From contig NZ_NSLC01000002.1 in the NCBI RefSeq assembly GCF_020144925.1, positions 372,001-436,000 on the forward strand: a stretch of 64,000 nucleotides of DNA, written 5' to 3'. Under the pieces are notes generated by a model. The model was not told where the DNA came from and did not search any database. It saw only the letters and a list, made by a program, of their open reading frames with translations. The stretch is from Afifella sp. IM 167 (GTDB taxonomy: Bacteria > Pseudomonadota > Alphaproteobacteria > Rhizobiales > Afifellaceae). This document shows positions 55,625 to 64,000 of this stretch, piece after piece (position 1 is the stretch's first letter; every line of letters begins with the position of its first letter). The position numbers and the translations under genes were made by a program.

Positions 55625-56922
55625 GCGCCGATCCGCTCCTTGCCGCCGAGATAGGGCCTCAGCACTTCCGGCACGGTGATCGTGCCGTCCGGGTTGCAGT
55701 AATTCTCCATCACCGCGATGAGCGCCCGCCCCACAGCCACGCCCGAGCCGTTGAGCGTATGGACGAAGGCCGGCTGCTTCTCGCCCGCCGGGCGGTAGCG
55801 CGCATCCATGCGCCGCGCCTGGAAGTCGCCACAGACCGAGCAGGAGGAGATTTCCCGATACGCCTTCTGGCCGGGCAGCCACACCTCAAGGTCATAGGTT
55901 CGCCGCGCGGCAAAGCCCATGTCGCCGGTCGAGAGCACCATGACGCGGTAGGACAGGCCGAGCTTCTTGAGCACCGCCTCGGCGCAGGCCGTCATCCGCT
56001 CGTGCTCCTCCACGCTCTTTTCGGGCGTCGTGATGGAGACGAGTTCCACCTTGTTGAACTGGTGCTGGCGCAGCATGCCGCGCGTGTCGCGCCCGGCCGA
56101 GCCCGCTTCGGAGCGGAAGCACGGCGTCAGCGCGGTGAAGCGCAGCGGAAGCTCCTCTTGCGAAAGGATGCGTTCGCGCACGAGGTTGGTGAGCGGCACC
56201 TCGGCGGTCGGGATCAGCCACAGCCCGCTCGTGCCGGCCCCGCCCTCCTCGGCGGCGGAGACGGCATAAAGATCCTCGGCGAATTTCGGCAGCTGCGCTG
56301 TGCCGAAGAGAACCTCGTCGCGCACCAGCACGGGCGGCGCCACCTCGGTGTACCCATGCTCGCCAGTATGCAGGTCGAGCATGAACTGGCCGAGCGCCCG
56401 CTCCAGCCGGGCAAGCTCGCCCTTCAGCACCACGAAGCGCGAGCCGGAAAGCGTCGCCGCCGCCTCGAAATCCATCAGGCCGAGCTTCTCGCCGATCTCG
56501 AAATGCTCGGCCGCATCCGCGTTGACCTGAGGCTCGCCGAAGCGCCTGAGTTCCACATTGGCGCTTTCGTCGGGCCCGACGGGCACGTCGGCCAGCGGCA
56601 CGTTGGGGATCGTCGCGAGCACGGCCTGAAGCTCGGCTGCGATCTCCCGCTCCTTGGCCTCGCCTTCCTGCAGAAAGCTCTTCAGCTTGGCGACCTCGTC
56701 GATCAGCTTCTGCGCCGCGGCCTCGTCGCCGGAGGCCTTCGCCTTGCCGATCTCCTTGGAGGCGGCGTTGCGGGCCGCCTGGGCCTTCTGCAGCTCCTGC
56801 ACATGCGCCTTGCGGCGGTCGTCCATGGCGATGAGGCGCTCCGCCGCCGGCTCCTCGCCGCGATCGGCGAGAGCGCGGTCCAGCGCCTCCGGATCCTTTC
56901 GAATCCACGAAATGTCGAGCAT
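55621..56922 (-). CDS. serS: Serine--tRNA ligase
   Basis: A class II synthetase charging tRNA-Ser. The 433 residues start [20 protein letters not shown], then a long coiled-coil arm (about 30-105) for tRNA-Ser, then motifs 1-3: the motif 2 segment [20 protein letters not shown], and motif 3 [29 protein letters not shown] is also typical. The start is chosen for family fit; an in-frame start 14 residues upstream has no likeness. The gene is preceded by tatC (143 bases) and coupled to surE. Confidence 0.97.
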   Translation of the reverse strand: MLDISWIRKDPEALDRALADRGEEPAAERLIAMDDRRKAHVQELQKAQAARNAASKEIGKAKASGDEAAAQKLIDEVAKLKSFLQEGEAKEREIAAELQAVLATIPNVPLADVPVGPDESANVELRRFGEPQVNADAAEHFEIGEKLGLMDFEAAATLSGSRFVVLKGELARLERALGQFMLDLHTGEHGYTEVAPPVLVRDEVLFGTAQLPKFAEDLYAVSAAEEGGAGTSGLWLIPTAEVPLTNLVRERILSQEELPLRFTALTPCFRSEAGSAGRDTRGMLRQHQFNKVELVSITTPEKSVEEHERMTACAEAVLKKLGLSYRVMVLSTGDMGFAARRTYDLEVWLPGQKAYREISSCSVCGDFQARRMDARYRPAGEKQPAFVHTLNGSGVAVGRALIAVMENYCNPDGTITVPEVLRPYLGGKERIGA

Positions 56923-57021
56923 GTCCTGCGGAACCTCCGGTCGGCCGCCCATCGGACGGTCCAAATATCGTGTGTGGCCGCGAACGGCCTAACGCAACCG
57001 GTGACGGGGTCAAGCCTCGCC

Positions 57022-57047
57022 GGGCGCCGGCGGTCCGGCCGGCGCCC
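57022..57047. terminator. Strong GC hairpin between tatC and serS
   Basis: GGGCGCCGGC at 57022-57031 and GCCGGCGCCC at 57038-57047 form a perfect 10-base stem with a 6-base loop. It lies just after the tatC stop on the minus strand. No T-tract follows, so it may slow transcription or protect the mRNA end instead of terminating. Confidence 0.4.
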
Positions 57048-57065
57048 TTCGCCGCGAAGAGCGGT

Positions 57066-57878
57066 CTAGAGTTCCGCCTGCGCCTCGCGCGTCGCGGCGC
57101 CCTTCAATTCGACCCGGCGCACGGCCCAGATCGAAATCTCGTAGAGGATGAGCGTCGGCAGGGCGAGGCCGATCTGGCTGATCGGATCGGGCGGCGTCAG
57201 CACCGCAGCCGCGACGAAAGCCAGCATGATCGCCCATTTGCGCTTCGCCCTCAGCGTCTTGGCATCGACGATCCCGACCCGGCCGAGAAGCGTCAGCACC
57301 ACCGGCAGCTGGAACACGAGGCCGAAGGCGAAGATCAGCGTCATGACGAGCCCGAGATACTCGTTCACCTTGGGCAGGAGCTCGATCGAGGCCTTCCCCT
57401 GCCCGCCCGCCTGTTCCATCGACAGGAAGAAGCCGAGGGCCAGCGGCATGACGAGGAAATAGACGAGCGCCGCGCCGATCAGGAAAAGGATCGGGGTCGC
57501 AATGAGATAGGGATAGAAGGCCTGCCGCTCGTGCTTGTAGAGGCCCGGCGCGACGAACTTGTAGAGCTGGTTGGCGATCACCGGGAAGGAGATGAACACC
57601 GCGCCGAAGAAGGCGAGCTTCATCTGGGTGAAGAAATATTCCTGCGGCGCCGTATAGATGAGGCGGATGTTGCGCTCCGTCCCGGCCGCCCGTTCATAAG
57701 GCACAATCAACAGGTTGAAGATCGTGTCGGCGAAATAGAAGCAGACAATGAAGGCGATCACCACCGCGATCACCACCTTCAGAAGGCGCGACCTCAGCTC
57801 GATCAGATGCTCGATGAGCGGCGCGCGCGAAGCCTCGATGTCGTCTTCGCCGGGTCCGGCCGGGTTCTGGGCGTTCAT
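57066..57878 (-). CDS. tatC: Twin-arginine translocase subunit TatC
   Basis: TatC is the multi-span receptor for twin-arginine signal peptides. The 270 residues have six membrane helices; near the N-terminus [20 protein letters not shown] carries the signal-binding region, and [23 protein letters not shown] and [10 protein letters not shown]-like [16 protein letters not shown] are typical. Its ATG overlaps the tatB stop. Confidence 0.97.
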   Translation of the reverse strand: MNAQNPAGPGEDDIEASRAPLIEHLIELRSRLLKVVIAVVIAFIVCFYFADTIFNLLIVPYERAAGTERNIRLIYTAPQEYFFTQMKLAFFGAVFISFPVIANQLYKFVAPGLYKHERQAFYPYLIATPILFLIGAALVYFLVMPLALGFFLSMEQAGGQGKASIELLPKVNEYLGLVMTLIFAFGLVFQLPVVLTLLGRVGIVDAKTLRAKRKWAIMLAFVAAAVLTPPDPISQIGLALPTLILYEISIWAVRRVELKGAATREAQAEL

Positions 57879-58318
57879 GCAGCGTCGCTCTTCGGTCCGC
57901 TACCGGACGTGACCGGCTCTTCGCCTTCCACTCCGCTCGCAGTCGGCTCGGGCGCAGCGGCGGCGGGCACACTCGCCTCGGGCGCTTCCGTCAGCGCGGA
58001 AGGAACGGGCGGCTCAGCCGGCTTCGCGGATTTGCCGGCAGGCGTGTTGACCGCGCTCTCCACGTCCTTCTTCAGGTCGGCGAGAGGGTTCATCTTGGAG
58101 ATCGACTGAAGGGTCTTCTTGGTATCCTCAAGATCGGCCTGTCGCTCGGCGTCGCGCAAGGCGTCGTCGAACTGGCGCTTGAAATCGTTCGCGGTCCGTC
58201 GAACCTGCCCCATGGTGCGGCCGACAGTCCGCAGCATGCCTGGCAAATCCTTGGGACCGACCACGATAATCGCCACGCCGGCGATAACTGCGATCTCCGT
58301 CCAACCGATATCGAACAT
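57875..58318 (-). CDS. tatB: Sec-independent translocase TatB
   Basis: TatB bridges TatC and TatA in twin-arginine export. The 147-residue protein has the short N-terminal helix [19 protein letters not shown], the conserved [12 protein letters not shown], an amphipathic helix with [20 protein letters not shown], and an acidic Pro/Ala-rich tail. It lies between tatA and tatC. Confidence 0.96.
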   Translation of the reverse strand: MFDIGWTEIAVIAGVAIIVVGPKDLPGMLRTVGRTMGQVRRTANDFKRQFDDALRDAERQADLEDTKKTLQSISKMNPLADLKKDVESAVNTPAGKSAKPAEPPVPSALTEAPEASVPAAAAPEPTASGVEGEEPVTSGSGPKSDAA

Positions 58319-58351
58319 GGAACCTACCGAGGCCGCTTGCGGCCGCCGAAA

Positions 58352-58576
58352 TCAGCCGACGTTCTGCTTTTTCTCGGCCGGCTCGACGGTCGACGCCTCG
58401 TTGTGCTCGATCGTCTTTGACGTGTGCTGATCGGGCGTCTCGTCCTCGGCCATTCCGGCCTTGAAGCTTTTGATGCCCTTGGCGACGTCGCCCATCAACT
58501 CGGAAATCTTGCCGCGCCCGAAGAGGAGCACGACGATCACCGCGATGATCATGATCTGCCAGAAGCCTACAGACAT
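58352..58576 (-). CDS. tatA: Twin-arginine translocase subunit TatA
   Basis: TatA forms the pore-like oligomers of the Tat system. The 74 residues have the single membrane helix [16 protein letters not shown], the hinge [20 protein letters not shown] and a polar tail. AAGG lies about 9 bases before the ATG. It leads tatA-tatB-tatC. Confidence 0.97.
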   Translation of the reverse strand: MSVGFWQIMIIAVIVVLLFGRGKISELMGDVAKGIKSFKAGMAEDETPDQHTSKTIEHNEASTVEPAEKKQNVG

Positions 58577-58642
58577 GGCTTGAACCTTTCGAAACTCGTC
58601 ACTGTCGGTTGCGAAGGACTATCGCAAATCGCTGTAGGGCCA

Positions 58643-59758
58643 TCAACCGACGGGCTCAGCCTCTAGCGGGAACACCAGGGCGTCCCGTGCATCGAAGCCC
58701 ACCGTCACCTCGGCGCCAACCGCCAGCGTTTCCTCCACACGCGCCCGCGCCGTGATATAGGCATCAAGTTCCTGCAACGCCACATCGAATTGCTGAACCT
58801 CGCCGAGAAAGCGGCGGCTGACGATACGGCCGCGCGCGCCGGCGGACGCGCCGTTGGCCGGGCGAAGCCGCACGCCCTGCGGCCTGATGGCCACCACCGC
58901 CTTCGTCCCTTCGGCGAGCCCGGGGGCAGGAAAGCGCCCGGCCGGGGTCACGGCCTCGCCCGCCGAAACCGTCGCCTCGATCTCGTTGAGGGCGGAGAAG
59001 AACCGCGCCGCGAATAGCGTTTCCGGAGACCGGTAGAGGTCTTCCGGCCGCCCCTCCTGGACGATGCGGCCTGCCCGCATCAGCGCAATCCGGTCGGACA
59101 CCGCCATCGCCTCTTCCGGATCGTGAGTGACGATGAGGGCGGTGGCTCCCGCCTCCCTCAGCACCGCCAGCGTTTCGCTGCGCACCGATTCCCGCAGGCG
59201 CGAGTCGAGACCGGAAAAAGGCTCGTCCATCAATAGGATGCCCGGCCTTGGCGCAACCGCTCGGGCGAGCGCGACACGCTGCTGCTCGCCCCCCGAAATC
59301 TCGTGCGGAAACGCCCTGGCGAGATGCGAGAGGCCGACCCGTGTCAGCGCGGCGGCGGCTTCGGCGGCGCGCTCGGAGCGTGACAGGGCCGCCAGCCCGA
59401 ACATCACGTTGTGCAGCACCGTCAGATGCGGAAACAGCGCGTAATCCTGAAAGACGAGGCCGACGCTTCGCTTTTCCGGCGGCAGCATATCGGCCGGCGA
59501 GGCGACCTCGCGCCCGTCGATGGTCACGCGCCCGGCGCTCGGCGCCTCCACGCCAGCGGCGATGCGCAGAAGCGTCGTCTTGCCGCAACCCGACTGGCCG
59601 AGAAGCGACACGACTTCCCCGGCCCCGATCTGAAGATCGACCGAATCGAGCGCGGTCACGGGCCCGTAATGCCGCTCCACCCCCTCGAAGCCGAGGGAGG
59701 AAGCGATGGTTGCGGCGGCGCGCCTGCGGCGGACCGGCATCGGCTGGGGAGCGGACAT
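58643..59758 (-). CDS. ABC transporter ATP-binding protein (iron/spermidine-type, TOBE domain)
   Basis: An ABC ATPase of 371 residues, like the FbpC/PotA group. Walker A is SLLGQSGCGKTTLL, the Q-loop VFQDYALFPHLTVL, the signature HEISGGEQQRVALARA, Walker B ILLMDEPFSGLD and the switch His VTHDPEE. A TOBE domain follows from about residue 260. No permease or binding protein gene is adjacent, so its transporter partners must be elsewhere. It lies between scpB and tatA, where those genes usually adjoin in related genomes. Substrate could be Fe3+, thiamine or polyamine. Confidence 0.9.
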   Translation of the reverse strand: MSAPQPMPVRRRRAAATIASSLGFEGVERHYGPVTALDSVDLQIGAGEVVSLLGQSGCGKTTLLRIAAGVEAPSAGRVTIDGREVASPADMLPPEKRSVGLVFQDYALFPHLTVLHNVMFGLAALSRSERAAEAAAALTRVGLSHLARAFPHEISGGEQQRVALARAVAPRPGILLMDEPFSGLDSRLRESVRSETLAVLREAGATALIVTHDPEEAMAVSDRIALMRAGRIVQEGRPEDLYRSPETLFAARFFSALNEIEATVSAGEAVTPAGRFPAPGLAEGTKAVVAIRPQGVRLRPANGASAGARGRIVSRRFLGEVQQFDVALQELDAYITARARVEETLAVGAEVTVGFDARDALVFPLEAEPVG

Positions 59759-59820
59759 TCCGGCCGGATTAGGGAATTGCCGGCAGACGCGCAAGCATCG
59801 CGGTCATTCGCGGCGCGTGC

Positions 59821-60468
59821 TCACCCGTCCTCGTCCAGGAAGTCTTCGGTCGGTGGCTCCCCGAAGGGCGGCTGCGCGTCGAAGCCTGGCGGGATGGTGG
59901 CGTTGAGCAGCCCTGCCGCCTTCAATTCGGCAAGGCCCGGCAGATCGCTGATCGCCGACAGGCCGAAATGATCGAGGAATTCCGTCGTCGTGCCGAAGGT
60001 GAGCGGCCGTCCCGGCGTGCGGCGCCGCCCTTTTGGCCGCACCCAGCCGGTCTCCAGAAGGACGTCGAGCGTGCCCTTGGAGGTGGAGACGCCCCTCACC
60101 TCCTCGATTTCCGCGCGCGTCACCGGCTGGTGGTAGGCGATGATGGCTAGCGTCTCGAGGGCCGGGCGCGACAGCTTCTTCTCTTCCTGCCGGTGCTCCT
60201 CGAGGAGAAAGCCGAGATCAGGCGCGGTGCGGAACGCCCAGGCCTCGCCCGCCTGTTTCAGGTTCACCCCGCGGCTTGCGTAGGCCGTCTGCAATTCGTG
60301 CAGCAGCGCATCGATCTTCACGCCCTCCGGCATCTTCGCCGCAAGCTCCGCCGCGCTCAGAGGTGCGGCGGCGGCGAAGAGGATCGCCTCCAGCATGCGC
60401 AGATGCAGCCGCCGGTCCTCTGGCGAAAGGCTGGTGACGTTGCTGGAAGCGACGAAGAGATCAGGCAC
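59821..60468 (-). CDS. scpB: Segregation and condensation protein B
   Basis: ScpB is the kleisin-interacting winged-helix subunit of the SMC-ScpAB condensin. The 215 residues show MLEAILFAAAAPLSAAELA, SRPALETLAIIAYHQPVTRA, EIEEVRGVSTSKGTLDVLLE and LTFGTTTEFLDHFGLSAISD. It overlaps the scpA end by 8 bases. Confidence 0.95.
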   Translation of the reverse strand: MPDLFVASSNVTSLSPEDRRLHLRMLEAILFAAAAPLSAAELAAKMPEGVKIDALLHELQTAYASRGVNLKQAGEAWAFRTAPDLGFLLEEHRQEEKKLSRPALETLAIIAYHQPVTRAEIEEVRGVSTSKGTLDVLLETGWVRPKGRRRTPGRPLTFGTTTEFLDHFGLSAISDLPGLAELKAAGLLNATIPPGFDAQPPFGEPPTEDFLDEDG

Positions 60469-61264
60469 TCGCCTTCTCCTTCGATTTGCGGCGGATATAG
60501 AGCGGCGCGAAGGTGGATGCCTGCATCAGCTCGATCTCGCCCTCGCGCACCAGTTCCAGGCTTGCCGAAAGGGCGCTGGCGCGGGCCGTGGCGCGCATGT
60601 CGGGCCGGGCGAGATACTCGGCGAGATACTGGTCGATCGGCGTCCAGGCGGTGCTCGGCCCAATGAGGCGCATCAGCCGCTCGCGCGCTTCGGCGAGCGG
60701 GATGACGGTGCGCTTCTTCAACTGGATGCTGCTGGCGAAATGCCGGGCGCGCTTGGCCGCATAGGCAGCGAGAAGATCGTAGAGCCCCGCCTGCCAGCGC
60801 GTCTCCGACGTGCCGGGCCCGGCGAGCGCCTCGGGCATGCCGCGCGCGAAGAACTCGCGGCCGAGCTTTTCCCGCGCCGTCAGTTCGGCGGCGGCCTCGC
60901 GCATCGCCTGCAGCCGTTTCAGCCGGAACGCCAGCCTTGCGGCCAGCGCCTCGCCCGTCGGTTCGTCCGGCGGCTCCGGATCCGGCAGGAGCAGGCGCGA
61001 CTTCAGGTAGGCGAGCCATGCGGCCATGACGAGATAGTCGGCGGCGACCTGGAGATGCAGGCTCCGCACGCTCTCGATGAAGGCAAGGTACTGTTCGGCA
61101 AGCGCCAGAACGGAAATCTTGGTGAGATCCACTTTCTGATTGCGTGCCAGTGCCAGAAGAAGGTCGAGCGGGCCTTCAAAGCCGTCGACATCAATGAGAA
61201 GGACTTCGTCCTCGCCGGGAGCGGGCGCGGCATCCTCCTCGAAGAAATCTGCTTTCCCGCTCAC
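60461..61264 (-). CDS. scpA: Segregation and condensation protein A
   Basis: ScpA is the kleisin that bridges the SMC heads for chromosome compaction. The 267-residue product has VDGFEGPLDLLLALARNQKV, DLTKISVLALAEQYLAFIES, ADYLVMAAWLAYLKSRLLLP and a C-terminal winged helix. Start GTG 61264 overlaps the nagZ stop (GTGA). It precedes scpB. Confidence 0.95.
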   Translation of the reverse strand: MSGKADFFEEDAAPAPGEDEVLLIDVDGFEGPLDLLLALARNQKVDLTKISVLALAEQYLAFIESVRSLHLQVAADYLVMAAWLAYLKSRLLLPDPEPPDEPTGEALAARLAFRLKRLQAMREAAAELTAREKLGREFFARGMPEALAGPGTSETRWQAGLYDLLAAYAAKRARHFASSIQLKKRTVIPLAEARERLMRLIGPSTAWTPIDQYLAEYLARPDMRATARASALSASLELVREGEIELMQASTFAPLYIRRKSKEKASA

Positions 61265-62283
61265 GAGGTCCCCATCGCCAGAAGGGCTTCGAAACGCGCC
61301 TCCAGCGCCGCCCGGTCGACCGCCTCGGCCGGACGCATCGCCTCGGCAGCGCGCGCTGCGCGCGCCAGGGAGGCGCCCGAGAGCTCCGGCGCGGCGCAGG
61401 CGACGTCCCGCATCTCCGCCATGTCCCCATTGCAATGCAGAACGAGATCGCACCCCGCCTGAAGCGCCAGGCGGGAGCGCTCCGAAAAGCCTCCGGAGAG
61501 AGCGTGCATGGAGATGTCGTCGGTCATCAGAAGGCCGTCGAAACTGATTCGCTCGCGAATGATCCTAGCAATCACCGCCGGCGATTGCGTCGCCGGACGC
61601 GCGCTATCCACGGATGAGAAGACGATATGGGCGGTCATGCCGAGTTCGGCCTCGCTTGCGAGCGCCGTGAAAGGCTTGAAATCGAAGGCCGCAAGCTCCT
61701 CGACGGCCGCGTCCACCTCCGGCAGGGCGAGATGCGTATCGAGCGTCGAGCGCCCGTGGCCAGGCAGGTGCTTGATGACCGGAGCGACGCCGGCCGCCTT
61801 CAATCCGCAGATCGCGGCACGCCCGAGCGCCGTCACGACCTCGGGGCTGCGCCCGTAAGCGCGGTCTCCGATGACGCCGCTGCTGCCGGCCTGAGGAATG
61901 TCGAGGAGCGGCAGGCAATCGACATTGATGCCGAGCCCGGCAAGATCGAGCCCGATGAGCTGGGCGCCGAGACGGGCAGCCTCCAGGCCGGCCTCCGCGT
62001 CGCACGCGAAGATCTCGCCGAAGGTCGCGGCCGGCGGGTAGCGCCGCAGGATCGGCTCCCGGATGCGCTGCACCCGGCCACCTTCCTGGTCGATGAGGAT
62101 CGCAAGGGACGGATCGTCGAGCGCTTCGCGGATATCCGCGCACAGGCGCCGGATCTGCTCCGCCTCGGCGATGTTCCGGCCGAACAGAATGACGCCCCAG
62201 GGCCGCTCGGCCTTGAGGAAGGCGCGCTCCTCGGGCAGGAGCACCGTGCCGGCGAGGCCGCAGATGAAGGCCTTTGCCGGCAT
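61261..62283 (-). CDS. nagZ: Beta-N-acetylhexosaminidase NagZ
   Basis: NagZ releases GlcNAc from recycled muropeptides in the cytoplasm (glycoside hydrolase family 3). The 340 residues show FLKAERPWGVILFGRNI, AILIDQEGGRVQRIRE, the catalytic His-containing VIKHLPGHGRSTLDTHLALP and the nucleophile Asp in GLLMTDDISMHAL. The gene lies between the SPOR-domain gene and scpA, a conserved alphaproteobacterial order. Confidence 0.96.
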   Translation of the reverse strand: MPAKAFICGLAGTVLLPEERAFLKAERPWGVILFGRNIAEAEQIRRLCADIREALDDPSLAILIDQEGGRVQRIREPILRRYPPAATFGEIFACDAEAGLEAARLGAQLIGLDLAGLGINVDCLPLLDIPQAGSSGVIGDRAYGRSPEVVTALGRAAICGLKAAGVAPVIKHLPGHGRSTLDTHLALPEVDAAVEELAAFDFKPFTALASEAELGMTAHIVFSSVDSARPATQSPAVIARIIRERISFDGLLMTDDISMHALSGGFSERSRLALQAGCDLVLHCNGDMAEMRDVACAAPELSGASLARAARAAEAMRPAEAVDRAALEARFEALLAMGTS

Positions 62284-62312
62284 TCAGGTCCTGGCGAAAG
62301 TCGCGGCGCGGC

Positions 62313-64000
62313 TCAGCGCGTCACGAAGCACGAGCCGCCGGCGCTTTTCAGGTTCTCGCAAAGGGAGATGGCCGCATTGCGGTCGGCCATCGGCCCGATC
62401 TGCACCCGGTAGAAAACGCCTTTGTCGCCAAGATCGGCCTCGCGCACCAGCGGCTCCTGATTGGCAAGCAGGGAGGGGAAGCGCCGCTGCAGGCTGGAAA
62501 AGGCCGAACGCGCCTGATCGGCGGTACGCTGCGAGCTCACCTGAACCTTCCAGCCCGAAGGATCGGCCGTCGTAACGGCCGGCTGGGCGGGCGCCGCGGC
62601 GGGCTGCGGCGCTGCCATCTGCGGCTGCGTCGCGGCGGTCGGCGCGGCAGCCGTCGTCGTGGTGGTTGGAGCCGGCGCGCTCATCGCGGGCGGCGTGGGC
62701 CGAGGTGCGGGAAGGCTTGCGACCTGCGTCGTCTCGGACGGCGTCGGCGCCATCAGCTCATTGCCGGTCTGAACCGGCGCCGGGCTGGAGCCGAGCGTGT
62801 TGCCGGATTCCACCGCCGCGTCGGAGCCGACGCGCACGCTCTGCACGCGAACGGGCTGCGGTTCGTCCGCGGGCGCCGGACCGGCGATTTCCGTCGGCTC
62901 GGAAGACGCGGCCGCGGCCGGCTGCTCTGAATTCTGAACGATGGTGCCGTCCGGGCGAACGATGACGGTGCGCACCTTCTTCGGCCCGATCGGAGTCACT
63001 TCCGGGCCGAGTTCGGGTTGCTGCGCGTCGTCGGAGATGCGCGCGGAGATCTTGCCGTCATCCTCGCCGCCCTGCGCATTCGGCAGGACGATGCGCGCGA
63101 TTTCCCGCGGCTCTTCATTGCGGTCGACGAGCTGTTCGTCCGTGTTGCTCTCGCGGCCCGAGACGCGGTCGAACACGGCCTGGCCGACCTGGTCGCCCTC
63201 GCTGTCTCCGGCATTCTCGACCGCCACCTTGACCGGCTCGCCATCGGCGCTGATCACCGGCACGGAGCCGGGCTCGCCGTTTTCCTGGCCTCCGAGCATG
63301 GCAAACACGCCGCCACCGATGACGACGACGCCGAGAACGCCCGCAAGCGCCATCAGTCCCTTGCGTTTGCCCTTCTTGTGCGGCCGCTCCTCGGCTGCGA
63401 GCCCATCGAAGCCATCGCCGTCGGCATCTGCCGGAGTCACCAGCGCTTCGTCGGTCAGGAACGGGAATTCGGCGCCAAGAGCCTCGGCCTCCCGGCGCTC
63501 GTCGTCTTGCTCGTCGAAATCAGGATCGGCGGCTTCGAAATAGGGCTCGCGCTCCGGCTCATAGGCAGCTTCCTCGCCCTCGTAGGGTGAGGCCTCATAA
63601 GCCTCGGGCTCATAGGCGCCCGGCTCATAGGCGTCCGCCTCGCGATCATAGGCTTCCGCCTGGTAGGTCTCTTCTTCGTATGCGGTCTCGTATTCCGTCG
63701 GGGGCACCGCGGGGGCTTGCGGCTGTCTCTGGCCGTGCCAGTCGACATTCTCGTTGCCGAGGCCGCCGCCCAGCAGCGCCTCGAAATCATCCCCGCTCTG
63801 CCGCCCGTAGCGGCTGCTCACCCGCGGCTCGGGGGCCGGCTGGCGCGAGGTGGAATAGCCGGCGTCACGCTCCAGCTCGTCGGCGAGCGCGGCCAGGATG
63901 TCGGCGTCCTGTGGGTCGTAGGTGGCGGACGGTGCCGCCTCGGGCTCCGGCTCGACCGGCGGAATGACATGCCGCTCTTCGGGCTGCCAGGAGACGAAGC
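62313..64000 (-). CDS. SPOR domain-containing protein (5' truncated by window edge)
   Basis: The frame stays open to the last base, so at least 562 residues are present and the start is outside the window. A single transmembrane helix GLMALAGVLGVVVIGGGVFAM separates a cytoplasmic acidic part from a periplasmic part ending in a SPOR domain (about the last 80 residues: WKVQVSSQRTADQA, YRVQIGPMADRNAAISLC). SPOR domains bind denuded septal glycan. The cytoplasmic part has a Tyr/Glu/Ala repeat (YEPGAYEPEAYE and similar). The position before nagZ-scpA-scpB is conserved. An in-frame GTG at 63821 is unlikely as start. Confidence 0.9.
   Translation of the reverse strand, partial: FVSWQPEERHVIPPVEPEPEAAPSATYDPQDADILAALADELERDAGYSTSRQPAPEPRVSSRYGRQSGDDFEALLGGGLGNENVDWHGQRQPQAPAVPPTEYETAYEEETYQAEAYDREADAYEPGAYEPEAYEASPYEGEEAAYEPEREPYFEAADPDFDEQDDERREAEALGAEFPFLTDEALVTPADADGDGFDGLAAEERPHKKGKRKGLMALAGVLGVVVIGGGVFAMLGGQENGEPGSVPVISADGEPVKVAVENAGDSEGDQVGQAVFDRVSGRESNTDEQLVDRNEEPREIARIVLPNAQGGEDDGKISARISDDAQQPELGPEVTPIGPKKVRTVIVRPDGTIVQNSEQPAAAASSEPTEIAGPAPADEPQPVRVQSVRVGSDAAVESGNTLGSSPAPVQTGNELMAPTPSETTQVASLPAPRPTPPAMSAPAPTTTTTAAAPTAATQPQMAAPQPAAAPAQPAVTTADPSGWKVQVSSQRTADQARSAFSSLQRRFPSLLANQEPLVREADLGDKGVFYRVQIGPMADRNAAISLCENLKSAGGSCFVTR

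Overview
The window is a gene-dense, GC-rich stretch of an alphaproteobacterial chromosome. Gene content and order point to Hyphomicrobiales (Rhizobiales): plsX-fabH-ihfA-merR-tRNA-Pro; dusB(nifR3)-ntrB-ntrC-ntrY-ntrX-trkA-hfq-hflX; fused ispDF-cinA; lpdA-lipA-coq10; yajC-secD-secF; and SPOR-nagZ-scpA-scpB-tatABC-serS-surE-pcm-nlpD. The genus cannot be fixed by reading alone; an Aurantimonadaceae- or Rhizobiaceae-like organism would fit. No phage, insertion sequence, integron, CRISPR array or rRNA was seen.

Layout. 1-2.6 kb: end of plsX, fabH, ihfA and a MerR-type regulator (+). 2.6-3.0 kb: a degenerate 14-bp tandem repeat and tRNA-Pro(GGG). 3.1-5.9 kb: a convergent pair for surface polysaccharide, a WaaL/Wzy-like ligase-polymerase and a WcaJ-type sugar-phosphate transferase. 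6.2-13.4 kb: RlpA-like lipoprotein, D,D-carboxypeptidase, then tmk-holB-metG-tatD-MBL hydrolase in a tight operon. 13.5-16.3 kb: KtrAB potassium uptake and an SDR-fold protein with a degenerate active site. 16.6-18 kb: a GFA-family zinc protein and mazG. 18-29.6 kb (-): hflX, hfq, an aminotransferase, trkA and the two nitrogen-related two-component systems with dusB. 29.7-31.3 kb: ispDF-cinA. 31.4-34.6 kb (-): coq10-like, lipA, GlsB-like, lpdA. 34.7-45 kb (-): a more variable metabolic and envelope block (membrane glucose dehydrogenase, a carboxyltransferase without its biotin carboxylase, rhodanese, a new-looking 41-residue membrane protein, MscS channel, YdcF, aldo/keto reductase, cytochrome c peroxidase). 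45-47.5 kb: CDF transporter and trmFO. 47.5-51.7 kb (-): SecDF-YajC with two genes related to mitochondrial complex I assembly factors. 51.9-64 kb: DUF815 ATPase, NlpD, Pcm, SurE, SerS, TatABC, an isolated ABC ATPase, ScpAB, NagZ and a truncated SPOR protein.

How the genes work together. Many are housekeeping genes for cell-envelope growth (plsX/fabH, RlpA, carboxypeptidase, NlpD, NagZ, SPOR), protein export (Sec, Tat), nucleotide and DNA metabolism (tmk, holB, mazG, scpAB), tRNA use (metG, serS, dusB, trmFO), nitrogen and redox control (NtrBC, NtrYX) and potassium supply (KtrAB, TrkA). Stop/start overlaps (ATGA or GTGA) are frequent and suggest coupled translation.

I found no clear undescribed multi-gene system. 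The observations most worth following are: an SDR in which the positions of all three core catalytic residues are substituted; a roughly 125-residue acidic insertion inside the periplasmic propeller of glucose dehydrogenase; a 41-residue membrane protein with its own ribosome-binding site and terminator; an FNR/FixK-type box upstream of cytochrome c peroxidase; and several short tandem repeats. All coordinates and motifs were read by eye; family names come from recognition of sequence motifs, not from a database search.
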